Part shown: positions 20,599 to 30,386 of the stretch, piece by piece
Layout of the letters: each line of letters starts with the position of its first letter
Position numbering within the stretch: the first letter of the stretch is position 1
Assembly: GCF_028618435.1 (NCBI RefSeq)
Contig: NZ_JAQISW010000003.1
Location: 123,817 to 187,816 of the forward strand
DNA length: 64,000 nucleotides
Origin: Bartonella sp. MM73XJBT.G
GTDB lineage: Bacteria > Pseudomonadota > Alphaproteobacteria > Rhizobiales > Rhizobiaceae
Direction: 5' to 3'
The notes under the pieces: model-generated
The model's database searches: none
What the model saw: the letters and a program-made list of their open reading frames with translations, nothing else
What the model was told of the DNA's origin: nothing
Translations under genes and position numbers: made by a program

Positions 20599-22578
20599 TT
20601 AATGTCTTCTCCCAAAATTTAAAGCAAGAAGTACCCTCTTGTAGGCTCCAGTGCGAAACCAATATCCCAGAAGAGAAAAACAGCCTCCCATAGCCATCAT
20701 GAATGCCCCTAACCAAATACATATTATATAAGGCTTCCACCATATGTGCACAACAAGACCCCGATTATCGAAATGTCCCGGCACAATATAGAGCTGCGAT
20801 AAGCCATAATTTTGAAGACCAACTTCCGTTGTTGATGTATTTTGGCTTGAATAAAATCGCTTTGAAGCTGTTATATGACCCACGATTTTTTTATTTTTAT
20901 ATATTTTAAAATAAAACTCCATTGCCGAATAGTTCGAACCAAAACGATTATCCATGGTATCAAAATGAAGTGTTTTATCTGCTATCGTCACCCACTCTCC
21001 TACGTTCATGGTTAAAATACGTTCTTGACCAAAATTTGCCACACAAATAATACCAAATAATGTAACGCCTAGTCCCATATGTGCCATTGCTGCACCAAAA
21101 AACGACCATGGCAATCCAAGAAATCTCTTAACGCGTACTGAAAAAGCTTTTTTGCCATATCCACTCTTTCCCCACAGATCCGCTAAACTGCCTAAAAAAA
21201 CAAACGCCGATAGCCCAATGCCTAAAACTGTGAGAATATCACGCACAGATGTCGCGTAAAATATTATAAAACAGACGATACCAACCAAAATAAGAACAAA
21301 CCACAACCGTTCAAAAACTGCGAGAAAATCACCGCGTTTCCATGTCATCATTGAACCAAACGGAACAAGTAACAATAGCAAAAGCATGAGCGGCCCACAG
21401 GTAAGGTTGAAAAAAGAAGCCCCTACAGAAATTTTTTGCTCTGTTAGCATCTCAATAAAATAAGGATAGAGCGTACCAATCAGTACTGTTGCTGTTATTG
21501 TTGTCAGTAACAAGTTATTTAAAACAATAAATCCTTCGCGCGAAATTGGTTGAAAAAATCTTTCTGTTTTTAAAAGAGAAATGCGTAGGGCAAAAAGAAG
21601 AAAAGCTGCTCCCGTAAAGAAAAATAAAAGTGCAAGAATTGCTTGCCCTCGCGCTGGATCAACAGCAAAACTATGAACAGATATTAAAAGACCAGAGCGA
21701 ACAAGAAACGTTCCCATAAGAGAAAGAGAAAAAGTAAGCAGCGCTAAAAACAAAGTCCAACTTTTCAATATTCCTCGTTTTTCGAGAACAAGAGTAGAAT
21801 GTAAAAAAGCCGTTCCTGAAAGCCAAGGCATAAACGAAACATTTTCAACAGGATCCCAAAACCAATATCCTCCCCATCCCAGCTCATAATAAGCCCAATA
21901 GGAGCCAACCATAATCCCCAATGTCAAAAAACACCAAGAAAGTAAAAGCCAAGGACGAACCCAACGCGCCCAAATCTTATCAATATGCCCCATAATCAAT
22001 GCCGCAACAGCAAAAGAAAAACAAAGCGAAAAACCAACATAACCTAAATAAAGAAGGGGAGGATGAATCGCTAATGCGATATCTTGTAAAAGAGGATTGA
22101 GGTCATTTCCCTGTAATGCAGGTGGTTTCACACGTAAAAACGGGTTGGATACAAAAAGAATAAATAAAAGAAAAGCGCTTGTAATCCAACTTTGGCAAAT
22201 TAAAATGAGTGCCTTAAAATCTTTTGGTAAATCTTGACTAAAGAAGGCCATCAATGCACTAAAAAAAGCAAGACTTAAAACCCATAATAACATAGAGCCT
22301 TCGTGGTTGCCCCAAACACCCGTAATTTTATAGAGCATCGGTTTTTCTGAATGAGAATTCTCAACAACATTTAAAACAGAAAAATCAGAGACAACATGAG
22401 CATAAATCATCACTAAAAAAGAAAAGAGTAATAATGTGAAAGTGATATATGTTAGAGGGATAGCTGTTTGCATTAACAAACGCTCTTTCCTCCAAAAACC
22501 TAAAGCAGGTAAGAAAGCTTCTAATAAGCTTACGGAAAATGCTGCGGCTAAAAAAATATGACCCAGTTCGACAAGCAC
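20599..22578 (-). CDS. ccmF: Haem lyase subunit CcmF (CycK)
   Basis: Large polytopic membrane protein of the cytochrome c haem lyase that receives haem from CcmE. Many helices are evident and the haem-handling WWD motif is present as WGGYWFWDPVENVSFMPWL. The PPLLYLGYVGFS block is also diagnostic. The start is uncertain: a GTG at 22578 gives the family N-terminus (M)LVELGHIFLA with GGAGAAA upstream, while a GTG at 22599 would overlap ccmE by 14 bases. Length, about 660 residues, is normal. Translation is probably coupled to ccmE and ccmH. Confidence 0.93.
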   Translation of the reverse strand: MLVELGHIFLAAAFSVSLLEAFLPALGFWRKERLLMQTAIPLTYITFTLLLFSFLVMIYAHVVSDFSVLNVVENSHSEKPMLYKITGVWGNHEGSMLLWVLSLAFFSALMAFFSQDLPKDFKALILICQSWITSAFLLFILFVSNPFLRVKPPALQGNDLNPLLQDIALAIHPPLLYLGYVGFSLCFSFAVAALIMGHIDKIWARWVRPWLLLSWCFLTLGIMVGSYWAYYELGWGGYWFWDPVENVSFMPWLSGTAFLHSTLVLEKRGILKSWTLFLALLTFSLSLMGTFLVRSGLLISVHSFAVDPARGQAILALLFFFTGAAFLLFALRISLLKTERFFQPISREGFIVLNNLLLTTITATVLIGTLYPYFIEMLTEQKISVGASFFNLTCGPLMLLLLLLVPFGSMMTWKRGDFLAVFERLWFVLILVGIVCFIIFYATSVRDILTVLGIGLSAFVFLGSLADLWGKSGYGKKAFSVRVKRFLGLPWSFFGAAMAHMGLGVTLFGIICVANFGQERILTMNVGEWVTIADKTLHFDTMDNRFGSNYSAMEFYFKIYKNKKIVGHITASKRFYSSQNTSTTEVGLQNYGLSQLYIVPGHFDNRGLVVHIWWKPYIICIWLGAFMMAMGGCFSLLGYWFRTGAYKRVLLALNFGRRH

Positions 22579-22585
22579 AATCGAA

Positions 22586-23065
22586 TTATTTCTCCACACT
22601 GTAATGTTTTTTCAATCGATCAGCGGTTTCTTTAGGCCTATAAGTTTCATCATGTTTTGCTAAAATACGCGTCCCTATAAAAAAACCCTGTTTATCGAAA
22701 TGCCCTTCTACAATCACCTCCTGACCTTCACGAAAAAGATCCGGTAAAACACCCTTGAAAACCACTTTTTTATGTTTTGTGTTATCCGTTATAAAAAAAA
22801 TAACGCCACTCTCTTCAACATATTGAATGCTCCCCTTTTCAACAAAACCGCCCAAACGCAAAGGGCGCCCCATTAAAATATCTTCTCTTGTAATTTCAGA
22901 GGGCGTTCTAAAAAAACTGACTGTATGACGTATTGCATATATGATGAGACTTGCTGCAATTGCCATAACCAAACAACACAATAAGATGATCAGTAAGCGC
23001 TTTTTTTTTCGCTTCTTTAAAATAAGTTTCAACGAAGCAGAATTCTTTAAAGATTGATTGTTCAT
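22586..23065 (-). CDS. ccmE: Haem chaperone CcmE (CycJ)
   Basis: Periplasmic haem chaperone anchored by one N-terminal helix; it binds haem covalently and hands it to CcmF. The conserved [11 protein letters not shown] carries the haem-binding histidine (His138 counted from this start) and the tyrosine. The helix is preceded by a strongly basic segment (KKRKKKR), fitting an inside-positive anchor. The ATG of MNNQSLK is chosen; an in-frame ATG 45 bases upstream would add a non-conserved extension. The OB-fold segment around [11 protein letters not shown]...[10 protein letters not shown] matches the family. Confidence 0.92.
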   Translation of the reverse strand: MNNQSLKNSASLKLILKKRKKKRLLIILLCCLVMAIAASLIIYAIRHTVSFFRTPSEITREDILMGRPLRLGGFVEKGSIQYVEESGVIFFITDNTKHKKVVFKGVLPDLFREGQEVIVEGHFDKQGFFIGTRILAKHDETYRPKETADRLKKHYSVEK

Positions 23066-23332
23066 AGACACTCTACGAAAAAATTTTAAACACGTTCTAT
23101 AAGCATCCATATTTTATTTTTTAAAGAGCTTTGCACATCTTCTCTATAGGTGCAACTTTTTATCTAATACCCCACCTTTGCCAACACGTTTATCAATACC
23201 TTTCTTCTTTTTTAGTTTTTACACCAATTTTTATTTACTTTATAACAACTTGTACTGAGCTCTTGACATTCTGCATTTCTGCTCTTCAACCTCCACAACC
23301 TATCCCTTCCTCTTCCAGAATAATTACTTCTC

Positions 23333-24109
23333 CTATCTTTCTAATTGGTAATGATCACTTTTCTTTGTCTGTTCACTTGATGAGCCAAGTAACTGAATCA
23401 TCATTTTTTCAACCCGTGAGCGTCCTGCAAAGTTTTTAGGCATTGTATCAAGAAAGCTTTGTAAAAACTGCACTGCCTGCGCCGTTTTTCCGGCTTGATG
23501 AAATGCTTCGGCCAACAAGAGGCGCGGATAAAAATCTGTTGGCGCTAAACCTGCTGCTTTTTGAAAAGCTCTTTGTGCCTCTTGCGTTATCATTCCCCCT
23601 TCATAACCAACCAATGCTAAACCATATCCTACAAGCCTTGGTGCTGTTTCTCCATTCAAACGAAGGGCATCTAAATAAGTATTCACAGCTTCTTGAAAAT
23701 GGCTTTCTTCGAGATACCCTACCGCTAAGGCATCTGCTAATTCACCATCATAAGGGGAGCGGAAAAAAAGCACTTGTAGACGAACAAGCTTTTCTTGCTT
23801 ACTGAGAAGTTTAGGATTCTTATCCATTAATTCACTAAAAAAATAACTTTTTACTTCTGGATTTCCTGTCAGACCATAGATACTCCAAGTCATAAGAAGA
23901 ACAAACAAAATACTCAGAGTTTTAAGAATATTTCTTTTTTTATAATGCCTATAAAGCTTAAGAGACTCAACCGTATGGATATGGCTTCTATAACCATCCA
24001 TGGTTTGAACTTGCCAGTTTTTCTTTACCGCATCGTCAAAACGTAGTGAAAGAAAAAGAATAATTGCCAGAAAAGCGAGAAAGGATGCTGCAAAAATGAG
24101 AAAGAGCAT
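23333..24109 (-). CDS. ccmI: Cytochrome c maturation protein CcmI (CycH), short form
   Basis: Apocytochrome c chaperone of the haem lyase complex. Two membrane helices (about residues 1-24 and 63-82) flank a cytoplasmic loop with a leucine/arginine pattern, and the periplasmic part contains TPR-like repeats (YLEESHFQEAVNTYLDALRL; AEAFHQAGKTAQAVQFLQSFL). At 258 residues it is shorter than the roughly 370 residues of many rhizobial CycH proteins, lacking most of the C-terminal extension. A gap of about 220 bp separates it from ccmE on the same strand, longer than elsewhere in the set. Confidence 0.85.
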   Translation of the reverse strand: MLFLIFAASFLAFLAIILFLSLRFDDAVKKNWQVQTMDGYRSHIHTVESLKLYRHYKKRNILKTLSILFVLLMTWSIYGLTGNPEVKSYFFSELMDKNPKLLSKQEKLVRLQVLFFRSPYDGELADALAVGYLEESHFQEAVNTYLDALRLNGETAPRLVGYGLALVGYEGGMITQEAQRAFQKAAGLAPTDFYPRLLLAEAFHQAGKTAQAVQFLQSFLDTMPKNFAGRSRVEKMMIQLLGSSSEQTKKSDHYQLER

Positions 24110-24390
24110 ATTATTTTTTCCAATACAAACAGAAGATAACGCGCTTATCTTTTGCCCTCTTCATGAAAAGAGTGATGTGAAATAATAAAAATTTAGCTTT
24201 TTATGAAGAACATCATAAAATCTATTATTCATTTCTCTCAATAGATCACTTATATCAAGAAAATAAAAACAAGCCTTTGTTTTCATAGTTTGATTATAAA
24301 TACGGATCTTCTGAAATGTCTCCCTACCTTTTTGTATTGGCTAAATATTTCTTCATAAACTCTATAGATATTTTCTGCTTAAAAAAATTA

Positions 24391-25809
24391 TTATTCTCCC
24401 ATTTTGGGTAATAAAACTTTTGTAGACAACCCCCCCAAGATAGAACGCGATAAAAAGAGAGTGCCACCATATTCATTGATCATATCTGAAACAATTGCTA
24501 ACCCTAAACCTGCCCCCGGTTTACTTTCATCAAACCGCTTCCCTCTTTTTAACGCTTCATCAATTTTATCTTCTGTTAAACCAGGACCATCATCTTCAAC
24601 AAGGATACTAAAATATTTTTCTTCTTCAAGGTTTTCTTCTAAAAAACAAGAGATCAATACCTTTGTGCGAGACCACTGAGTAGCATTTTCAATCAAATTC
24701 CCTATAATTTCTTCTAAATCTTCCTTCTCTCCAGAAAAGATAATATCATCAACTTCCATAATAAATTCAATTTGTTTTTCAGGATTAAGCTTTTTCATAA
24801 CCCGCACTAAACGATCCATCACATTGCGAACAGATGTATGATAGACAATACTATCGCATTGTGCTGCAAGCCGCGCCCGCTGAAGATAACGATTGATTTG
24901 AGTTTGCATGATTTGCGTTTGCTCTCTCAACAAATGAGCCTTTTCTCCACGCATCTTATCTGTCTCATTTATAATCACGGATAGAGGTGTCTTCAATGAA
25001 TGTGCGAGATTACCAACCTGTGTGCGAAATCGCTCAATAATACGCTGATTATTCTTAATGAGAGCATTCATTTCCTGGGCAAGCGGCATCACTTCACTGA
25101 CTAAATTGGTATTCACATAGTGAACTCTTCCTTCGCGAATATCATTCAATGACCGTCGAATAAGCTTCAACGGCTGAAAACTAAAGAAAATAAGAGCAAT
25201 ATTAATCAAAACACTTCCGAGACCAAAACTCCAAAGAAAAATTTGCAAAGTTCGCTTAAACTCTTTAACTTGAGCATACGCTTCATCAATATTCCCAACA
25301 AGTCGAAAACGCGCAATATGATTTTTATTATCAAGAACAACATCACTCTCAATCACTTGTAGCTTTTGACCATTGTTCCCCTTTATCCGATAAGAGCGAA
25401 AGAATTTATTGTCAAAAGGTATATCGACATCGCTGGGTGTAAATATCTCTCCTGTTCCCAATGAGGGGGAGGTCAATCTTCCTTTTAAATTATGGGATAT
25501 CGCAACAATTTCCCAATACCATCCCGTTGTTGGATCAGCATACCGAATGTCATCGATTCCAGCCCCTCCTCTCAAAATGCCATCTGGTGATACCGTTACT
25601 GTTGCAATTAAACTGTAGAGTTGAGCAGAAAGGATACGCTCTAGGCTCTCTTCAGTTGAACGTTTATAAAATAAAATACTTACTGCAGAAATCGATAAAA
25701 GAGAAATAACAACCCATAGCGTTGATAAGATCATAACACGTAAACTGAGCGATCGCGTAATGACAAAAAAAAACCTCTGAAACCAATTATCCTCTTTTAA
25801 AACATTCAT
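24391..25809 (-). CDS. feuQ: Sensor histidine kinase, FeuQ/PhoQ type
   Basis: Membrane sensor kinase of 472 residues. Helices lie at about residues 25-47 and 188-210, enclosing a periplasmic PhoQ-like sensor. The phosphoacceptor is His270 in VGNLAHSLKTPLSVI, a form (HSLKTPL) typical of the FeuQ/PhoQ group. The ATPase domain has IIGNLIENATQWS and VEDDGPGL, and GAGLGLAIVSDM. It overlaps the regulator gene by four bases. In Sinorhizobium and Brucella relatives this system controls cyclic glucan export and osmoadaptation; the target here is inference. The gene symbol follows rhizobial synteny with the small FeuN-like gene. Confidence 0.82.
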   Translation of the reverse strand: MNVLKEDNWFQRFFFVITRSLSLRVMILSTLWVVISLLSISAVSILFYKRSTEESLERILSAQLYSLIATVTVSPDGILRGGAGIDDIRYADPTTGWYWEIVAISHNLKGRLTSPSLGTGEIFTPSDVDIPFDNKFFRSYRIKGNNGQKLQVIESDVVLDNKNHIARFRLVGNIDEAYAQVKEFKRTLQIFLWSFGLGSVLINIALIFFSFQPLKLIRRSLNDIREGRVHYVNTNLVSEVMPLAQEMNALIKNNQRIIERFRTQVGNLAHSLKTPLSVIINETDKMRGEKAHLLREQTQIMQTQINRYLQRARLAAQCDSIVYHTSVRNVMDRLVRVMKKLNPEKQIEFIMEVDDIIFSGEKEDLEEIIGNLIENATQWSRTKVLISCFLEENLEEEKYFSILVEDDGPGLTEDKIDEALKRGKRFDESKPGAGLGLAIVSDMINEYGGTLFLSRSILGGLSTKVLLPKMGE

Positions 25810-26474
25810 TCATCACCTAGCATTCTCACGCGATACCCCATTCCTCGGATAGTCTCAATCAAATCCACACCAAGCTTCCTACGTAACCGACCTACAAAAA
25901 CTTCCACCGTATTTGAATCCTTATCAAAATCCTGATCATAAAGATGTTCAGTAAGTTCCGTTCTTGAAATGACCCTATCACAATGATGCATCAGATACGA
26001 AAGAAGCCTGAATTCATAAGATGTTAGTTTAATCAATTGATCATCCACAAAAACACGAGATGTCTTCGTATCTAACACAACATTCCCACAACATAAGGCA
26101 CTTGTTGCATGTCCTGTCGCACGACGAATTAGCGCTCGCAAGCGCGCCATTACTTCCTCCAAATGAAATGGTTTCACAACATAATCGTCAGCTCCAGCAT
26201 CAATACCAAGCACCTTATCAGACCAACGATCTCGTGCTGTTAACATTAAAACAGGCATGGTGCGCCCTTCTTGACGCCACTTTTCAACAACACGAAGCCC
26301 ATCAATCTGTGGCAAACCTATATCAAGGATTACCGCGTCATAAGACTCTGTGTTGCCTAAAAAATAAGCCTCTTCACCATCAAAAGCACTATCAAAAACA
26401 TAGCCTGCACGTCTTACAGCTTCTGCCAACTGATGGTGAAGATTCCGATCATCTTCAACGATTAAGATACGCAT
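25806..26474 (-). CDS. feuP: Response regulator, FeuP/PhoP type
   Basis: OmpR-family transcriptional regulator that partners the overlapping FeuQ-like kinase. The receiver domain has LIVEDDRNLHHQL, phosphorylation site VILDIGLPQIDG and VVKPFHLEEV; the output domain has DSNTVEVFVGRLRRKLG and IETIRGMGYR. The ATG of MRILIVEDD is preferred over the GTG-like start 18 bases earlier because it gives the standard receiver N-terminus. It starts 22 bases after the small periplasmic protein gene, so feuN-feuP-feuQ probably form one transcript. Confidence 0.88.
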   Translation of the reverse strand: MRILIVEDDRNLHHQLAEAVRRAGYVFDSAFDGEEAYFLGNTESYDAVILDIGLPQIDGLRVVEKWRQEGRTMPVLMLTARDRWSDKVLGIDAGADDYVVKPFHLEEVMARLRALIRRATGHATSALCCGNVVLDTKTSRVFVDDQLIKLTSYEFRLLSYLMHHCDRVISRTELTEHLYDQDFDKDSNTVEVFVGRLRRKLGVDLIETIRGMGYRVRMLGDE

Positions 26475-26495
26475 CAAAACACCATCTGCCAAGGA

Positions 26496-26732
26496 CTAAT
26501 CAGCAGGAACGAAAGTCTCAACACGGCGCAATTTTTCACCATTACGAGCTGGGATAACAACCACAATTGCACACATATCCCTTCCATCCTGAACAACTAG
26601 TTTTGAACGGACGAGAACCCCCTTCTCCTGAGTTGCAACCCTTTTACCCACCTCAGCACAACCAGCAGCCATAACAGAATCTGTCCCTAAAAAAGCTACT
26701 ATTATCACGAACAATAAAACTTTTTTCATCAT
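26496..26732 (-). CDS. feuN: Small exported protein, FeuN-like
   Basis: Small secreted protein of 78 residues with a signal peptide (MMKKVLLFVIIVAFLGTDSVMAA) and a short mature part with two cysteines (CAEVGKRV and DMCAIVV) that could form a disulfide. In Sinorhizobium meliloti a small periplasmic protein gene, feuN, directly precedes feuP and restrains FeuQ; size, export signal and position agree here. Sequence homology could not be tested, so the name rests on synteny. The ATG is preferred to an in-frame GTG 15 bases upstream because it places AGGTGATTGAA as ribosome site. Confidence 0.68.
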   Translation of the reverse strand: MMKKVLLFVIIVAFLGTDSVMAAGCAEVGKRVATQEKGVLVRSKLVVQDGRDMCAIVVVIPARNGEKLRRVETFVPAD

Positions 26733-27089
26733 AGATATTTCAATCACCTATCTTCTTATCTTATGATAAGATCAAAAAAAATAATGTCTTTTTTTGGGGG
26801 AAATTTAAAGGGGCAATTTAAAAACCATAAATGAAAAATAATTTATCCTCTATCTTACAGAAGAATGTATAATAATCCAAATTTTTAAAAATTCAAAATA
26901 AAACATTTTTAATAATAACAAGAAATTTTATTGGATAAAATAATAAAGTCTTAATACACAGTCTTACGAAAAATGAATAGCTCTCAAGTAAATTCTTTCT
27001 TTGTATCACTATAGAAAAAAAATACTTCTACTCCATATAAATTTTATAGATTTATTTTGTTGTATTGCTTTGCTATAGGCTTTTTTTAA
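26733..27089. other. Divergent promoter region feuN / penicillin-binding protein
   Basis: AT-rich 357-bp stretch between the divergent feuN-like and penicillin-binding protein genes. It must hold both promoters. No operator could be assigned by eye. Confidence 0.4.
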
Positions 27090-29240
27090 ATGTTTAATTT
27101 TTTTAAAAAAAAGAAAGGACAACAGCATAAACCATTTCACAGCCCTGCTCTCATCGAATTAGATGCACGACTAGATACAGCGCTTTATCACATTCGTTCT
27201 GCTAACAGTTTTTTTTGGAAAAAAGCAAAAATCATCTCTCAAAATTTTCATCTTCAAGGATGGAAACGCTTTATCGTTGAAGTTCTCGATGAAATATTAA
27301 CATTAGGATTGATAGGCTTCACTCTTTTCACCATTTTGGGCATTTCTGTTTTTAAACTGACCCAAAAAGACTGGTCCTCTCCACAAAATTTTTCCATTCT
27401 TTTTCTCGATCGCTATGGAAATCCCATTGGTCACCGTGGTGCACTGCTGGCGACCTCTGTTCCCGTTGAAGAAGTGCCTGACACCGTTATTAAAGCGGTT
27501 CTCGCTACAGAAGACCGTCGTTTTTTTGATCATTGGGGCATTGATTTTCAAGGACTTACACGAGCAATTTCACAAAACATGCAAGCTAAAGGTGTCGTGC
27601 AAGGTGGTTCAACTCTTACACAACAATTGGCTAAAAATTTATTCTTAACAAATGAGCGAACCATAACACGTAAAATCAAAGAAGCTTATCTTGCTCTTTG
27701 GTTAGAGGCAAATTTTAGCAAAAAACAGATTTTGCAACTTTATCTTGATCGTGTCTATATGGGAGGAAATAATTTTGGTATTGCAGCAGCAGCAAAATTT
27801 TATTTTGGAAAAAACATACGTCATGTCTCTTTAAGTGAATCGGCTATGTTAGCAGGGCTATTTAAAGCCCCAACAAAATATGCTCCTCATAGTCATCTCT
27901 TTGCGGCTCAAACACGGGCCAATGTTGTCCTTTCTAATCTTGTTAACAGCGGTTTTATGACGGAGAGCCAGATTATCAACGCACATCGCCACCCTGCTAG
28001 GGCACTTCCCAAAAGAGACAATAATCAGCCTGGCTATTTTCTTGATTGGGCATTCGAAGAAGTCAAAAAAATGCGTGATCAACTTCCAAGTCATCATTTA
28101 ATTATTCAAACAACCCTTGATCCAGCACTTCAAAAAGTAGCAGAAGAATCAATTGCCTATCATTTGCATCAATATGGTCAACAATATCGTGTAACACAAG
28201 CCGCCACTGTTATACTTGACAATAACGGTGCTGTATGTGCAATTGTTGGAGGACTAGATTACAAAAAGAGTCAATTTAATAGAGCAACACAAGGTGGCCG
28301 ACAACCTGGTTCTTCATTTAAACCTTATGTTTACGCAGCCGCATTAGAACGCGGTCTTTCACCTTCAACCATTGTTTTAGATGCCCCCATTAATTGGGGA
28401 GGTTGGACACCAAAAAATAATTCTGGTCGTTATCTGGGAAAAATTGATTTAGCAACAGCTTTAGCCTTTTCTATTAATACAGTCCCTGTTTATCTCACAT
28501 ACCAATATCTTAACCGCGATACAAAACCCATCATAGATCTCATCAAGAATATGGGAATTAATGCACATATTTTATCACACAAAACCATGGTTCTTGGTAC
28601 TTCCAACATGACCCCCATGGATCAAGCAACTGGCTTTAATGTCTTTGCAAATGGTGGAATAGCTGGTAATCGTCATGGATTCATACAAATCAGAACACTC
28701 GATGGTCATTTAGTGTGGGATTTCGAGCATAACGGAAAAAAACTACACCGAGTTCTCAGCAGTCAATCAGCAGCTTATATGAACCAAATGATGGTGGGTG
28801 TCACAACACGAGGGTCCGGTAAGCGTGCTGCTCTACCCATGACACTTGTTGCCGGAAAAACTGGAACATCACAATCTTATCGCGATGCTTGGTTTGTGGG
28901 CTTTACGGGTAATTATACTGGCGCAGTATGGATGGGAAATGATAACTTTTCACCCATGAACCGTGCCTTTGGGGGAGGCGTTCCCGCCATGATATGGCAT
29001 CGCATCATGCTCGCAGCACACCAAAACATCATGCTCAAACAGCTCTACGGTGTTAAGGATTCTCTGCTTCCTTATCAGCCTCAAACACCCTCCTCCCATA
29101 CAGATTCTGAATTTCTCCCCCCAATACCCTCTAGGCTTTCTCCTGAAACATTGAATATCGTGCGCTTGATTAACAAAGATCTGAAAAAGACTTCTGCAAT
29201 TTCTTTGAAAATGAAAACAACTGGAGATTCAACATTTTGA
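27090..29240 (+). CDS. Class A penicillin-binding protein (PBP1A family)
   Basis: Bifunctional peptidoglycan synthase anchored by one N-terminal helix (about residues 70-90). The glycosyltransferase domain shows ATEDRRFFDHWG with the catalytic Glu141, QGGSTLTQQLAKN and KKQILQLYLDRVYMG. The transpeptidase domain shows SSFK (catalytic Ser408), the SIN motif in AFSINTVPV and the KTGTS motif near residue 590. The length of 716 residues is normal. Its stop codon overlaps the next gene's TTG start, and DUF1214 and DUF1254 genes follow, a common Rhizobiales arrangement. Confidence 0.93.
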   Translation: MFNFFKKKKGQQHKPFHSPALIELDARLDTALYHIRSANSFFWKKAKIISQNFHLQGWKRFIVEVLDEILTLGLIGFTLFTILGISVFKLTQKDWSSPQNFSILFLDRYGNPIGHRGALLATSVPVEEVPDTVIKAVLATEDRRFFDHWGIDFQGLTRAISQNMQAKGVVQGGSTLTQQLAKNLFLTNERTITRKIKEAYLALWLEANFSKKQILQLYLDRVYMGGNNFGIAAAAKFYFGKNIRHVSLSESAMLAGLFKAPTKYAPHSHLFAAQTRANVVLSNLVNSGFMTESQIINAHRHPARALPKRDNNQPGYFLDWAFEEVKKMRDQLPSHHLIIQTTLDPALQKVAEESIAYHLHQYGQQYRVTQAATVILDNNGAVCAIVGGLDYKKSQFNRATQGGRQPGSSFKPYVYAAALERGLSPSTIVLDAPINWGGWTPKNNSGRYLGKIDLATALAFSINTVPVYLTYQYLNRDTKPIIDLIKNMGINAHILSHKTMVLGTSNMTPMDQATGFNVFANGGIAGNRHGFIQIRTLDGHLVWDFEHNGKKLHRVLSSQSAAYMNQMMVGVTTRGSGKRAALPMTLVAGKTGTSQSYRDAWFVGFTGNYTGAVWMGNDNFSPMNRAFGGGVPAMIWHRIMLAAHQNIMLKQLYGVKDSLLPYQPQTPSSHTDSEFLPPIPSRLSPETLNIVRLINKDLKKTSAISLKMKTTGDSTF

Positions 29241-29854
29241 ATTCAAAATATTCACTGATGCTTTTTAATATTACCATTTTCTTTTTTATCTTCGTTTTTT
29301 CCATTTTATGCGGAATACTGAGTGTCTATTATGTGCTCAATTCCTTTCCTCATTTTGGACGCTTTACAATTGGAAAATGGAGTGCTTATCCACAAGTAGG
29401 TACCACCAATATGGATCCTTACAACCGCGCCCGCACTGCCAAACAAGGCATTGTTTCACTTGGACGTACTGAAGGTATTCAATTCCAGATTTGGCAAGAT
29501 AATCAAGGACGTCCACTCCACCCCCACTGTCATTATTTGCTCAAAGGCAGAATCCCAGAAACCAGGCTTTTTACCCTTTATACAGCTGACAAATCCCTTA
29601 AACCCTATACTTCATCAAAAGAAATACCATTTGAACTCCATACAAACGCTATTACTTATGAGCATGACGGCACATTGCGTATCCATATCTCACACACACC
29701 GCAAGCCGGTAATTGGCTTGCAACCATTAGTCAAAAAGAATTCGGGCTTATCCTTACCCTATACGATACCTCAATCATCTCAGCAACGGCATTACAAAAG
29801 CTCACAATGCCCTCAGTAGAGCAAATACCATCAGGACAAATAAATTGTGACTAG
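29237..29854 (+). CDS. DUF1214 domain membrane-anchored protein
   Basis: Protein of 205 residues with one N-terminal membrane helix (about residues 8-34) followed by a DUF1214 domain (YNRARTAKQGIVSLGRTEG; HYLLKGRIPETRLFTLYTAD; GNWLATISQKEFGLILTLYD). DUF1214 is an all-beta domain usually paired with DUF1254, as here, but with no known reaction in this context. The TTG start overlaps the penicillin-binding protein stop as TTGA with GGAG about ten bases upstream; an in-frame ATG at 29258 is the alternative. The downstream gene overlaps by eight bases. Confidence 0.82.
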   Translation: MNSKYSLMLFNITIFFFIFVFSILCGILSVYYVLNSFPHFGRFTIGKWSAYPQVGTTNMDPYNRARTAKQGIVSLGRTEGIQFQIWQDNQGRPLHPHCHYLLKGRIPETRLFTLYTADKSLKPYTSSKEIPFELHTNAITYEHDGTLRIHISHTPQAGNWLATISQKEFGLILTLYDTSIISATALQKLTMPSVEQIPSGQINCD

Positions 29855-30386
29855 ATTTATTCATACCATACTTCTTGCGATCATTGGCGCTATTATCGTT
29901 CATATTTGTGTTCTCTTTCTGATCCCCAATTGGGCACAAAATAATATATGGACAACCCTTAAAAAATCTGGCCCCCCTTATCAATTTGTTGATTTTACTC
30001 CCGATAATCCTATTCAACAATCTGCTGATCCACTCTTTCTTCTTAAAGTCTGCAGATTTAATCTTGAAAATGGACCTGTTCATTTAAAAGCTTTGAAAAC
30101 ACAACAATTTTGGTCACTGGCAGCCTACACACACAACGGAATTATTTTTTACAGCCTTAATGACCGAACAGCCCCTGATGCGACACTCGACCTTATCATT
30201 GGAAAACCCATACAAATAATAGAACTCAAAAAATCAAGACCTAAAATAAATGCTAATTCCGTTTTAGTTGCTAAAAATTTGAATGAAGGTTTTGTCATTT
30301 TACGTATTTTTGCTCCCTCTTCTCTAGCAAAAAAAGAAAATGAAGTTTTCCTTTCATCAGCAACCTGCCGCATATTTTATGAATAA
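29847..30386 (+). CDS. DUF1254 domain membrane-anchored protein
   Basis: Protein of 179 residues with one N-terminal helix (about residues 3-24) and a short DUF1254 domain (FLLKVCRFNLENGPVHLKA; FWSLAAYTHNGIIFYSLNDRTAP). It starts with GTG inside the DUF1214 gene and ends the operon. Paired DUF1254/DUF1214 proteins with single anchors are conserved behind PBP genes in Brucella and Bartonella relatives, which suggests an envelope role; that is inference. Confidence 0.8.
   Translation: MTRFIHTILLAIIGAIIVHICVLFLIPNWAQNNIWTTLKKSGPPYQFVDFTPDNPIQQSADPLFLLKVCRFNLENGPVHLKALKTQQFWSLAAYTHNGIIFYSLNDRTAPDATLDLIIGKPIQIIELKKSRPKINANSVLVAKNLNEGFVILRIFAPSSLAKKENEVFLSSATCRIFYE

Noticed and set aside
26060..26557. 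165-codon plus-strand histidine/glutamine-rich frame
   Set aside because: Antisense to the FeuP-like regulator gene, whose receiver and output domains are unmistakable.
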